From Herbaspirillum sp. ASV7 (GTDB lineage Bacteria; Pseudomonadota; Gammaproteobacteria; Burkholderiales; Burkholderiaceae_D): a DNA stretch of 64,000 nucleotides. Below the pieces are notes generated by a model that saw only the letters and a program-made list of their open reading frames with translations, was not told where the DNA came from and searched no databases. The DNA lies in contig NZ_JAELUH010000027.1 in NCBI RefSeq assembly GCF_016429215.1, positions 1-64,000 on the forward strand. The letters run 5' to 3'. A program made the translations under genes and the position numbers. Positions 1 to 7,987 of the stretch are shown piece after piece (position 1 is the stretch's first letter; every line of letters starts with the position of its first letter).

Positions 1-1
1 G

Positions 2-601
2 GAAGTGATCGCCCGTATCGCCGGCTTCGGTGCCTATTCGCGCCTGAAGTTCGAATCCGGCGGCCACCGCGTGCAACGCGTACCGGCCACCGAGACCCAG
101 GGCCGTATCCATACCTCGGCCTGCACCGTGGCGGTGATGCCGGAGGCCGATGAAGTCGAGGACGTCGATATCAATCCGGCCGATATCCGCATCGATACCT
201 ACCGCGCCTCCGGTGCCGGTGGGCAGCACATCAACAAGACCGATTCGGCCGTGCGCATCACCCACCTGCCCACCGGCATCGTGGTGGAATGCCAGGATGA
301 CCGCAGCCAGCACAAGAACAAGGCGCAAGCCATGAAGGTCCTGGCCGCGCGCATCAAGGACGTACAACTGCGCGAGCAGCAGTCCAAGGAAGCCGCTACC
401 CGCAAGTCCCTGATCGGCTCGGGTGACCGCAGCGAGCGCATCCGCACCTACAACTTCCCGCAGGGTCGCATGACCGACCATCGCATCAACCTGACCCTGT
501 ACAAGCTGGACTTCATCATGGACGGTGACCTCGATGAACTCACCAATGCCCTCATCACCGAACACCAGGCCGAACTGCTGGCGCAACTGGGCGACGATTG
601 A
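2..601 (+). CDS. prfA: Peptide chain release factor 1, 3' part
   Basis: RF1 recognises UAA and UAG in the ribosomal A site and triggers peptidyl-tRNA hydrolysis. About 199 C-terminal residues are visible of a protein usually near 360, so the gene begins before the window. The GTG at base 5 is an internal valine, since the frame is open from base 2. The catalytic GGQ loop is present ([14 protein letters not shown]), as is the conserved [17 protein letters not shown] stretch of class I factors. The sequence around GGQ fits RF1 rather than RF2. prmC, whose product methylates the GGQ glutamine, lies two genes downstream with dsbB between. Substrate and modifier genes are therefore neighbours, as in many bacteria. 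Confidence 0.95.
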   Translation, partial: EVIARIAGFGAYSRLKFESGGHRVQRVPATETQGRIHTSACTVAVMPEADEVEDVDINPADIRIDTYRASGAGGQHINKTDSAVRITHLPTGIVVECQDDRSQHKNKAQAMKVLAARIKDVQLREQQSKEAATRKSLIGSGDRSERIRTYNFPQGRMTDHRINLTLYKLDFIMDGDLDELTNALITEHQAELLAQLGDD

Positions 602-619
602 GGAAGCACTGACAGTTTC

Positions 620-646
620 CTGACAACCGGAACCAAAAGGTATGAT
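620..646 (+). promoter_or_regulatory. Possible dsbB promoter
   Basis: CTGACA (620-625) and TATGAT (641-646) resemble -35 and -10 boxes, but the 15-base spacer is short. A second -10-like TACAAT sits at 712-717. The 180-base gap between prfA and dsbB suggests independent transcription. This is motif reading only. Confidence 0.25.
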
Positions 647-723
647 GCTGTTCTGAAACAAACGTCCAGGCCCGCCTGAGGGGGCGGCTGCAGACTATCG
701 GGGCTGTCCACTACAATCACGCC

Positions 724-771
724 ATGACTTGCGGTTGCAAGCCGTTGTCATCCTCATTGTCCGAGAATTGA
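724..771 (+). CDS. Possible 15-residue cysteine-containing leader peptide
   Basis: A short frame reads MTCGCKPLSSSLSEN and stops 10 bases before the dsbB start. It begins 6 bases after a TACAAT hexamer, so it could be translated from a leaderless transcript. It contains a CxC pair directly ahead of a disulfide-bond oxidase gene, which is suggestive but may be chance. There is no Shine-Dalgarno sequence and no homology evidence. Confidence 0.15.
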   Translation: MTCGCKPLSSSLSEN

Positions 772-781
772 TCGAATCGAT

Positions 782-1276
782 ATGAAATCATCCAAAGCGG
801 TTTTCCTGCTGGTGGCGCTGGTCTGCATCGCGCTGCTGGGCTTCGCCATGTATCTGCAGATCGTTGAAGAGATGCAGCCTTGTCCGCTGTGCGTGATCCA
901 GCGCTACATGTTCGTGCTGGTGGCGGCGTTTGCGCTGCTGGGCTACTTCATGCCGCTGCCGGCCCGCCGCGGCGGCGCCGCGCTGGGTGTGCTGGCCGCG
1001 CTGGGCGGTGCCGGCACGGCCATCTGGCACCTGTACGTGAAAGCGCATCCGGGGGTGTCCTGCACCACCGACCCGTTGGAGACGGCATTGAACCAGCTGC
1101 CTACGGCCAAGCTGTGGCCGCAGATGTTTACCGCCGACGGCTTCTGCTCGGCGCCGTGGCCGCCGGTGTTCGGCCTGCAGATCCCGACCTGGTCGCTGAT
1201 CTGGTTCAGTCTGCTGGCGCTGGTGCTGCTGGTGCAGGTCTTTGCCAGGGCGCCCCGCTCGACCATCTGGAAGTGA
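782..1276 (+). CDS. dsbB: Disulfide bond formation protein B
   Basis: This inner-membrane quinone reductase reoxidises periplasmic DsbA and passes electrons to ubiquinone. The 164-residue protein has four hydrophobic segments. It carries both expected cysteine pairs: C34-P-L-C37 in the first periplasmic loop, and C94 with C122 in the second. Length and topology are typical of the family. It starts at ATG 782. Its TGA stop overlaps the prmC start by one base (TGATG), implying translational coupling with prmC. Confidence 0.95.
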   Translation: MKSSKAVFLLVALVCIALLGFAMYLQIVEEMQPCPLCVIQRYMFVLVAAFALLGYFMPLPARRGGAALGVLAALGGAGTAIWHLYVKAHPGVSCTTDPLETALNQLPTAKLWPQMFTADGFCSAPWPPVFGLQIPTWSLIWFSLLALVLLVQVFARAPRSTIWK

Positions 1277-2109
1277 TGACGACGCCGTCCCACTACGCCG
1301 GCTGCACGCTGGCGACGGTCTTGAAGACGGCGCCGCTGGATCCGCTGGAAAACCGCATCCTGCTCTGCCATGCCTTGCGGCTCACGCGGGTGCAACTGAT
1401 CACGCAATCGGAGCGTCGCCTGGACGTGGCCGAGGCCGATGCCCTGGCGGCCTTGCTGGCGCGGCGCCTGCGCGGCGAGCCGATCGCCTATATCGTCGGC
1501 CTGCGCGAATTCTATGGACTGGATTTCCGGGTCACGCCGGACGTGCTGATCCCGCGCCCGGATACCGAATTGCTGGTGGAACTGGCCATGGAAAGACTGC
1601 CGCAGCAGGGCAGTCTGCTTGACATGGGCACCGGATCCGGCGCCATCGCGGTGGCCATCGCCCATACGCGGCCCGATGCCAGCGTCACCGCCCTCGACGC
1701 CAGCGCAGCCGCGCTGGAAGTCGCGCGGGACAACGCCTTGGCCCACCGGGCCAGCGTGACACTGCTGCTGAGCGACTGGTACCAAGCCCTGTCCGCCAGC
1801 CAGAGCTTCGACGTGATCGCCTCCAATCCACCCTACATCGTCGCCGGTGACCATCACCTCTCGCAAGGCGACCTGCGCTTCGAGCCGGTCGATGCCCTGA
1901 CCGATCACGCCGATGGCCTCTCCGACCTGCGCAGCATCATCGATGGCGCGCCCGCGCATCTCAAGCGCGGCGGCTGGCTGCTGATGGAACACGGCTACGA
2001 CCAGGCCGCCGCCGTGCGCGCCCTGCTGGCCGGCAGCGGCTTTGCCGAGGTGCAGAGCTGGCGTGACCTGGCCGGCATCGAGCGCGTCAGCGGCGCCCGC
2101 CTGCCCTGA
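1276..2109 (+). CDS. prmC: Release factor glutamine methyltransferase
   Basis: PrmC (HemK) uses S-adenosylmethionine to methylate the glutamine of the GGQ motif in release factors 1 and 2. The 277-residue protein has an N-terminal helical substrate-binding part and a Rossmann-type methyltransferase domain. Visible motifs are the LDMGTGSG SAM-binding loop (about 115-122) and the catalytic NPPY (184-187). VLIPRPDTE lies just before the SAM loop. The ATG at 1276 overlaps the dsbB stop and fits the family N-terminus. It forms a functional set with prfA, although dsbB is interposed. Confidence 0.95.
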   Translation: MTTPSHYAGCTLATVLKTAPLDPLENRILLCHALRLTRVQLITQSERRLDVAEADALAALLARRLRGEPIAYIVGLREFYGLDFRVTPDVLIPRPDTELLVELAMERLPQQGSLLDMGTGSGAIAVAIAHTRPDASVTALDASAAALEVARDNALAHRASVTLLLSDWYQALSASQSFDVIASNPPYIVAGDHHLSQGDLRFEPVDALTDHADGLSDLRSIIDGAPAHLKRGGWLLMEHGYDQAAAVRALLAGSGFAEVQSWRDLAGIERVSGARLP

Positions 2110-2127
2110 ACCTCCGGGCCGCCACGC

Positions 2128-5100
2128 TCAGGCGGCCTCCTTACCCCCACCCTGCGGACGCTGCGGCCGGCCGATCTCGGCCAGCAAGGCGGCCTCCTTC
2201 TGCCTGGCCGCCTGCAGGTGACGTTCCTTGACGTGGCCGTAGCCGCGTATGTCTTCCGGCACGCGCGCCACGGCCACGACCTGCTCCAGGTTGTCGGCAC
2301 TGAGCTGGTCGAGCAGGCGCGTGATCGTCTGGCGATAGTCACCGATCAGGGCGCGCTCCTGGCGACGTTCCTCGGTATGACCGAAGGGATCGAAGACCGT
2401 CCCGCGCAGGAAGCGCAGCTTGGCCAGCACACCAAAGGCCGGCATCATCCAGCTGCCGTACTGCTGCTTGCGCAGATGCCCCTTGTCGTCACGACGCGCC
2501 AGCAAGGGCGGCGCCAGGTGGAAGCGCAACTTGTAATCACCCTCGAACATGCCGGCGATCTTGTCGCGGAAGCTGCGGTCGGTATAGAGACGGGCGACCT
2601 CGTATTCATCCTTGTAGGCCATCAGCTTGAAGAGGTACTGCGCCACCGCGCGGCTGAGCTTGAGCGCACGGCCGGCCTGGCCCAGGCTGCTTTCGCGCGC
2701 GCGCACCTGCTGCACGAAGTCGCTGTAGCTACGGGCATAGGCGGCGTTCTGGTAGTCGGTGAGGAAGGCCACGCGACGCTCCAGCAATTCATCCAGCGTG
2801 GGCGTGCGCTTGAACTCGATCACCTGGGCCGTGGCCCCGTTGCGTCCGGCCGCCGTCTGGACAAAGGCCAGGTCATGCGCGGCCACGCGGCCCCAGGCGA
2901 AGGCCTGCTTGTTGAATTCCACCTGCAGCGCATTGAGTTCGATGGCGCGCAGCAAGGCCGCTTCCGACAAGGGTACCCAACCGCGTTGCCAGGCATAGCC
3001 CAGCATGAACATGTTGGTGGCGATGGCGTCGCCCATCAAGGCGGTGGCGATGTGACCGGCGTCGACCAGGGAGAGATTGTCACGCCCGCAGGCCCGCGCG
3101 ATCTCGCCCTCGCTGGAGGCGGTGGGGAATTGCCAGTCCGGATTGCGCACGAACGCCGCCGTAGGCATCTGGGTCGAATTGACGGCCGCGCGGGTGCGGC
3201 CCTCGCCCATGCGTGAGAGGGCATCACGACTGGCGGTGACGATCACGTCGCAACCGATCACCAGGTCCGCCATGCCGGTGCCGACCCGGGTCGAGTAGAT
3301 ATGGTCGGCATGCTCGGCCACCCGCACGTGGGACATCACCGGACCGCCCTTCTGTGCCAGGCCGCTCATGTCCAGCACCGAGCAGGCGCGCCCTTCGACG
3401 TGCGCAGCCATGGCGATGATCTGGCCAATGGTGATGACACCGGTGCCGCCCACGCCCGTGACCAGGATGCCGTAGGGCTGGGCCAGTCCCGGCAGCGCCG
3501 GCTGCGGCAAGGTGGGCAGGGCCGGGCCGGATTGCGCCTTGGCGCGCGCCGGCTTCTTCAGGGATCCACCCTCCACCGTCACGAAGCTGGGGCAGAAGCC
3601 GCTCACGCAGGAGTAATCCTTGTTGCAGGAGGACTGGTTGATCTGGCGCTTGCGGCCGAACTCGGTTTCCAGCGGCTCCACCGACAGGCAGTTCGACTGC
3701 ACGCTGCAGTCGCCGCAGCCCTCGCACACGGCTTCGTTGATGACGGCGCGCTTGGCCGGATCGGGATAGGCATTGCGTTTGCGGCGACGGCGCTTTTCCG
3801 AGGCGCAGGTCTGGTCGTAGATCATGGCCGAGACACCGGCGACCTCGCGCAATTCGCGTTGGACGGCATCGAGCTCGCTACGATGGCGGATGGTCACGCC
3901 CTCGGCCCACTGGGTGCCAGCCGGGTACTTGTCCGGCTCGTCGGTGACCACGATGATGGGACGCACGTTCTCGGCCGCCAGCTGGCGCGAGATCATGGCC
4001 GGATCGAGCGGACCGTCGAATTCCTGGCCACCGGTCATGGCCACCGCATCGTTGTAGAGGATCTTGTAGGTGATGTTGACCTTGGCGGCGACCGAGGCGC
4101 GCACGGCCAACAGGCCCGAGTGGAAGTAGGTGCCATCGCCCAGGTTGGCGAAGACATGCTTCTCGCTCGTGAACGGTGCCTGCCCCACCCAGGTCACGCC
4201 CTCGCCGCCCATGTGCGTGAAGAGCTGGGTCTCGCGGTCCATCCAGGTCACCATGTAGTGGCAACCGATGCCGGCCAGGCCACGGCTGCCTTCGGGCAGC
4301 TTGGTGGAGGTGTTGTGCGGGCAGCCCGAGCAGAAGTGCGGGATGCGGTCCTTCTCGGGGTCGGGCTTGCTGCTGATGTTGAGGGCCGCTTCCTTGGCTT
4401 CCAGGTAGGCCACGCGGGTGCGCACCCGCTGCTCCACCGGATGGCCGGCGAAGTAGCGCGAAATGCGAGTGGCGATCGCGCGTGCGATCTGCGCCGGATT
4501 GAGTTCATAGGTTGCCGGCAGCAGCCAGTTGCCATGGCCGTCACGCTGCGAACCGCTCCATTCACCGGTGTCGTCGAACTTGCCGACCACGCGCGGACGG
4601 ACGTCGTCGCGCCAGTTGTAGAGTTCTTCCTTCAACTGGTATTCGAGGATCTGGCGCTTCTCTTCCACCACCAGGATCTCATCCAGGCCCTGGGCGAACT
4701 CGCGCACGCCTTCGGCCTCCAGCGGCCAGGTCATGCCGACCTTGTAGAGACGGATGCCGATGTCGCTGGCCACCTGTTCGTCGATGCCCAGGTCTTCCAG
4801 GGCCTGGCGTGTATCGAGATAGGACTTGCCGGCGGTGATGATGCCGATGCGTGCGCGCGGGCTGTCCCAGATGATGCGGTTGAGCTTGTTGACGCGCGCA
4901 TAGGCCAGCGCGGCATACCATTTGTAGTTGATCATCCGCGCTTCCTGGCCCAGCACGGTATCGGGTACGCGGATGTTGAGGCCATCGGGAGGCAGGGCGA
5001 AATCCTCGGGCAACTGGATCTTTACCCGGTCCGGATCAATCATCACCGACATGCCCGACTCGACCAGATCGGTCACGCATTTCATGGCCACCCAGAGGCC

Positions 5101-5709
5101 CGTGTAGCGGCTCATGGCCCAGCCGTGCAGGCCATAGTCGAGGTATTCCTGCACCGAGGACGGATAGAGCACCGGGATGCCGCAGGCCTTCAGGATATGC
5201 TCGCTCTGGTGCGCGGCGGTGGAGGACTTGGCGGCATGGTCGTCGCCGGCAATGACCAGCACGCCGCCATGCTTGGAGGTGCCGGCCATGTTGGCATGCT
5301 TGAAGACGTCGCCGCAGCGGTCCACGCCCGGCCCCTTGCCATACCACAGGGAGAACACGCCATCGTATTGCGCACCCTCGAAGAGATTGACCTGCTGGGT
5401 GCCCCAGACACTGGTGGCGGCCAGGTCCTCGTTCATGCCGGGGTGGAACCTGATCTGCCTGGCGGCGAGGTACTTGCGGGCTTTCTCGGCGGTCTGGTCG
5501 ACCGAGCCCAGGGGCGAGCCGCGATAGCCGGTGATGAATCCGGCCGTATTCAGGCCGGCGCGCTCGTCATATTGCCGCTGCAGCATCGGCAGGCGGATCA
5601 GCGCCTGGATGCCGGTCATGAAGACACGGCCGCGCTCCAGCGCGTACTTGTCGTCCAGAGATACATCGTCCAGCAGCAGGCGCTGTCCGGATGGTAGGGG
5701 TGCGTTCAT
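2128..5709 (-). CDS. Indolepyruvate ferredoxin oxidoreductase, fused alpha and beta/gamma type
   Basis: This enzyme oxidatively decarboxylates aryl pyruvates (indolepyruvate, phenylpyruvate) to acyl-CoA with reduction of ferredoxin or a similar acceptor. The 1193-residue protein is a natural fusion. The N-terminal half resembles IorA, with a thiamine diphosphate GDG motif (GDGTYFHSG). A cysteine-rich ferredoxin-like part follows (CEGCGDCSVQSNC, then CNKDYSC). The C-terminal third resembles IorB and begins with GILVTGVGGTGVITIG. Start 5709 is preferred over an upstream ATG at 5748 because a GGAG Shine-Dalgarno precedes it by six bases. phhA lies upstream on the same strand, consistent with phenylalanine breakdown. 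The physiological substrate is inferred. Confidence 0.88.
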   Translation of the reverse strand: MNAPLPSGQRLLLDDVSLDDKYALERGRVFMTGIQALIRLPMLQRQYDERAGLNTAGFITGYRGSPLGSVDQTAEKARKYLAARQIRFHPGMNEDLAATSVWGTQQVNLFEGAQYDGVFSLWYGKGPGVDRCGDVFKHANMAGTSKHGGVLVIAGDDHAAKSSTAAHQSEHILKACGIPVLYPSSVQEYLDYGLHGWAMSRYTGLWVAMKCVTDLVESGMSVMIDPDRVKIQLPEDFALPPDGLNIRVPDTVLGQEARMINYKWYAALAYARVNKLNRIIWDSPRARIGIITAGKSYLDTRQALEDLGIDEQVASDIGIRLYKVGMTWPLEAEGVREFAQGLDEILVVEEKRQILEYQLKEELYNWRDDVRPRVVGKFDDTGEWSGSQRDGHGNWLLPATYELNPAQIARAIATRISRYFAGHPVEQRVRTRVAYLEAKEAALNISSKPDPEKDRIPHFCSGCPHNTSTKLPEGSRGLAGIGCHYMVTWMDRETQLFTHMGGEGVTWVGQAPFTSEKHVFANLGDGTYFHSGLLAVRASVAAKVNITYKILYNDAVAMTGGQEFDGPLDPAMISRQLAAENVRPIIVVTDEPDKYPAGTQWAEGVTIRHRSELDAVQRELREVAGVSAMIYDQTCASEKRRRRKRNAYPDPAKRAVINEAVCEGCGDCSVQSNCLSVEPLETEFGRKRQINQSSCNKDYSCVSGFCPSFVTVEGGSLKKPARAKAQSGPALPTLPQPALPGLAQPYGILVTGVGGTGVITIGQIIAMAAHVEGRACSVLDMSGLAQKGGPVMSHVRVAEHADHIYSTRVGTGMADLVIGCDVIVTASRDALSRMGEGRTRAAVNSTQMPTAAFVRNPDWQFPTASSEGEIARACGRDNLSLVDAGHIATALMGDAIATNMFMLGYAWQRGWVPLSEAALLRAIELNALQVEFNKQAFAWGRVAAHDLAFVQTAAGRNGATAQVIEFKRTPTLDELLERRVAFLTDYQNAAYARSYSDFVQQVRARESSLGQAGRALKLSRAVAQYLFKLMAYKDEYEVARLYTDRSFRDKIAGMFEGDYKLRFHLAPPLLARRDDKGHLRKQQYGSWMMPAFGVLAKLRFLRGTVFDPFGHTEERRQERALIGDYRQTITRLLDQLSADNLEQVVAVARVPEDIRGYGHVKERHLQAARQKEAALLAEIGRPQRPQGGGKEAA

Positions 5710-5880
5710 GTGGTCTCCGTGCCAAAAATCTTGTTTTTGCTTGCACATGGGCCCGATCAGGCGGGCTGTGTCGACTCATCGGTCTTGTGGACCGGGTTCG
5801 TGTTATGTAGTCAAGTTAGCACAAGGGCCAGCACCCCGCTACGCACGCCGCAGCAGGGTTTCAGGGCTTTTTTGGCATAC

Positions 5881-5966
5881 CGGAAACACTTTCCGCAGGA
5901 CCTGCGGTGTTAAAGGATGAGCGGAGAAGAAAATGCCGGAAAGCGCAAAACAACAATATTTCCGGC
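5881..5966. promoter_or_regulatory. Cluster of inverted repeats before the oxidoreductase gene
   Basis: Three inverted repeats crowd this stretch: CGGAAA-cac-TTTCCG (5881-5895), CCGCAGG-a-CCTGCGG (5893-5907), and GCCGGAAA with TTTCCGGC 16 bases apart (5935-5942, 5959-5966). The first and third share the CGGAAA/TTTCCG core. Two sites with one core upstream of a catabolic gene suggest a transcription-factor operator. The factor cannot be named from sequence. Confidence 0.4.
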
Positions 5967-6006
5967 TGAAAAAAAATTATCCTGCCCGGCGATGCAAGGC
6001 AGTAAG

Positions 6007-6033
6007 TGTTACAGGCAAGACGCGAGTGTAACA
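6007..6033. promoter_or_regulatory. TGTTACA-N13-TGTAACA inverted repeat
   Basis: Seven-base arms TGTTACA (6007-6013) and TGTAACA (6027-6033) face each other with half-sites 20 bases apart, about two helical turns. It lies between the oxidoreductase gene and the small-RNA candidate. It faintly recalls TyrR/PhhR boxes (TGTAAA-N6-TTTACA), but the spacing differs, so that assignment is not supported. Confidence 0.35.
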
Positions 6034-6109
6034 ACCGGTAAAAGACTTTGGCCCGTCTTCAGGCCTGGCGTTTAATGAGACCTACTTGAACAGCGATTGA
6101 TTGGTATCT

Positions 6110-6194
6110 CTTACTGTGCAAGGTTCCTCCCCTCTAGTGTTGAAAGCACCACTAGCTCGCGGATCTGGCCTCCCCTGTCAGATCCGCTTTTTTT
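6110..6194 (+). ncRNA. Candidate small RNA with two CCTCCCC motifs
   Basis: An intergenic plus-strand module has two hairpins and a Rho-independent end. Hairpin 1 pairs CTAGTG (6134-6139) with CACTAG (6150-6155). Hairpin 2 pairs GCGGATCTG (6159-6167) with CAGATCCGC (6179-6187) and runs into seven Ts (6188-6194). The heptamer CCTCCCC occurs twice: just before hairpin 1 (6126-6132), and in the loop of the terminator hairpin (6169-6175). Exposed CCUCC-type loops are complementary to Shine-Dalgarno sequences and mark known regulatory RNA families (for example CcsR RNAs of alphaproteobacteria and neisserial NmsR RNAs). No plus-strand gene ends nearby that would need this terminator. The 5' end and promoter are uncertain. 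Confidence 0.5.
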
Positions 6195-6247
6195 ATCTAC
6201 TGCGGCAAGAGCAGGTGGCCAGGCGGGCCACCGGCGCATCGGCGCAT

Positions 6248-7129
6248 TCAGAGCGTGCCAGGCAAGTTGACTTCACCGGGCAGCAGGGTATTGGCCGGCA
6301 AGGCTTCCTGCTGTTTCAGGCGCTCGTAGAAGGGCGTGAAATCGGGCGCGGTGTCGTTGAAGAGCTGCTCGAAATCGCGAATGACGAAATAGGTTTCCTG
6401 GTAGGTGTCGATCTTGTAGAGCGTGCGCATGATGCGCTCGACCTGGAAGGGAACACGGTGCGGCTTGTCGCTGGAGAGGCAATACTCGACCTCGCCCCCC
6501 GAGGACAGGATGCCGGCGCCATAGATGCGCAGGCCCTGCTCGCTCTGGATCAGGCCGAACTCGATGGTGTACCAGTACAGGCGCGCCAGGTAGGCCAGGC
6601 CGTCGAGCTTCAAGGCCTTCAGGCCGCCCTTGCCGTATTCCTGCAGGTGGTTGGCGAAGATGGGATTGAACAGCAGCGGCACGTGGCCGAAGAAGTCGTG
6701 GAACACGTCGGGCTCGACGATGTAGTCGAACTCATGCTCCTCGCGCAGCCACACCGTGACCGGGAAGCGGCGGTTGGCCAGGTGCTCGAAGAAGGTCTGG
6801 TCCGGCACCAGGCCCGGCACGGCCACCAGCTGCCAGCCGGTGGCCTTGTAGAGGGCCTCGGTGGTACGGTCGAAACGCGGGATGCCATGCGAGACATCGA
6901 GCGCCTTCAGGCTGTCGATGAAGACATCGCAGGCACGCCCCGGGATCAGCTTGGCCTGGCGTTCATAGAGGCGGCGCCACAACGCGTGCTGGGCCGGCGT
7001 GTAGGCTTCCCAGTCCTGGGCCACGACGTAGTTGGCGTCAGCCCGGCTGTAGTCGCCGCGCAAGGCTCCGCTATCGGACTTGGTGGCGACGGTGGCGAAG
7101 AAATCATCGGTATTGGGATTGGTGCTCAT
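6248..7129 (-). CDS. phhA: Phenylalanine 4-monooxygenase
   Basis: This enzyme hydroxylates L-phenylalanine to L-tyrosine with a pterin cofactor, O2 and non-heme iron. The 293-residue length matches bacterial single-domain enzymes, which lack the regulatory ACT domain of the animal form. The iron ligands are visible as H144 and H149 (DVFHDFFGHV) and E190 (WYTIEFGL). The gene precedes the indolepyruvate oxidoreductase gene on the same strand but is separated by about 540 bases, so separate promoters are likely. Below its stop, GGTGGCC/GGCCACC (6214-6232) could form a weak hairpin, but no T-tract follows on this strand. Confidence 0.95.
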   Translation of the reverse strand: MSTNPNTDDFFATVATKSDSGALRGDYSRADANYVVAQDWEAYTPAQHALWRRLYERQAKLIPGRACDVFIDSLKALDVSHGIPRFDRTTEALYKATGWQLVAVPGLVPDQTFFEHLANRRFPVTVWLREEHEFDYIVEPDVFHDFFGHVPLLFNPIFANHLQEYGKGGLKALKLDGLAYLARLYWYTIEFGLIQSEQGLRIYGAGILSSGGEVEYCLSSDKPHRVPFQVERIMRTLYKIDTYQETYFVIRDFEQLFNDTAPDFTPFYERLKQQEALPANTLLPGEVNLPGTL

Positions 7130-7218
7130 GGCATACCCGTTATCAAAGTGAGGCGCATATTATGCGCCCCCTCGACGCAGAGGTCATGTGCGACCGCGCA
7201 AATGGCGCGGAGCAGAGA

Positions 7219-7977
7219 TCAGGATGCGGGCGGCGGGCCGCCGTCCTTCTTTCCGGCGCCGATGCCGGTGACGCGCGCGCCCCATTTCAGCAGGGCCTTG
7301 AAGTTGGCCTTGACGATGTAGTCCAGCATGGCGACCTGCTCTTCCACCGCCTCCTGGAATACGGTCGCGGAGTTGGCCGGCTTGATCTTGAGGTAGGCAT
7401 CGGCCTCGCCATAGTCGCGATGGATTTCCATGCCAGCCTTCTTGGCGATGTGCATCATCACCTTGTTGGAGGAGAGGCAGTGCATGTACAGCGTATCGAC
7501 GTCGGCATTGCGGCAGCGCATGGCCGCGCGCATGAACAGACGCGTGCCCACGCCCAGGCCGCGTGCCGCAGCGCTGACCGACACGCCGAACTCGGCCACC
7601 ACCGGCTTGATGGTGGCGCCGCTGATGCGCGTGGTTTCCTTGGGAGCGAAGGCCAGGTGCCCCACCCCCAACAGGCGCAGGCGACGATCATAGACGCCGA
7701 AGACGGTATCGCGATCGAAGTCGATATGCTCGACGTAGCGGGCCACCATCTCATCGGAGAGCTTGGAGCCGAAACGCAAGAGGCGGTCCTTTTCTTCCAG
7801 CGCCAGGAAATGACGCATCAGGTGCCGGCGCGCACGCGGTGACAGTTCCTTGACGAAGACGATGGGCTTGTCGTGGTGCTCCGGCGTGCCGGTGCCGCCG
7901 GTGGCAGCACCGGCACCAGCGGCGCTGTCGGACTGGCCTCGCAGGCGTCTGATCAGGGAAGAAACGGGATTGGTCAT
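7219..7977 (-). CDS. GNAT family N-acetyltransferase
   Basis: This predicted acetyl-CoA-dependent acyltransferase has 252 residues. The central GNAT fold is suggested by FGVSVSAAARGLGVGTRLF, whose RGLGVGT is an acceptable acetyl-CoA pyrophosphate loop, and by DTLYMHCLSSNKVMMHIAKKAGM as the C-terminal beta-alpha element. The N-terminal 35 residues are low-complexity and rich in Ala, Gly and Thr. The C-terminus is basic. Start 7977 leaves 10 bases after the cca stop and has a GAGAG sequence upstream, so it probably belongs to the cca operon. The substrate is unknown. Confidence 0.75.
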   Translation of the reverse strand: MTNPVSSLIRRLRGQSDSAAGAGAATGGTGTPEHHDKPIVFVKELSPRARRHLMRHFLALEEKDRLLRFGSKLSDEMVARYVEHIDFDRDTVFGVYDRRLRLLGVGHLAFAPKETTRISGATIKPVVAEFGVSVSAAARGLGVGTRLFMRAAMRCRNADVDTLYMHCLSSNKVMMHIAKKAGMEIHRDYGEADAYLKIKPANSATVFQEAVEEQVAMLDYIVKANFKALLKWGARVTGIGAGKKDGGPPPAS

Positions 7978-7987
7978 CGGCTTGCTC

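Noticed and set aside
5-7. GTG as the start of a short release-factor protein
   Set aside because: The frame is open before it and the residue is an internal valine of RF1; the gene is cut by the window edge.
3301-5697. A 798-codon plus-strand frame inside the indolepyruvate oxidoreductase gene
   Set aside because: It is antisense to conserved domains and resembles no protein family.
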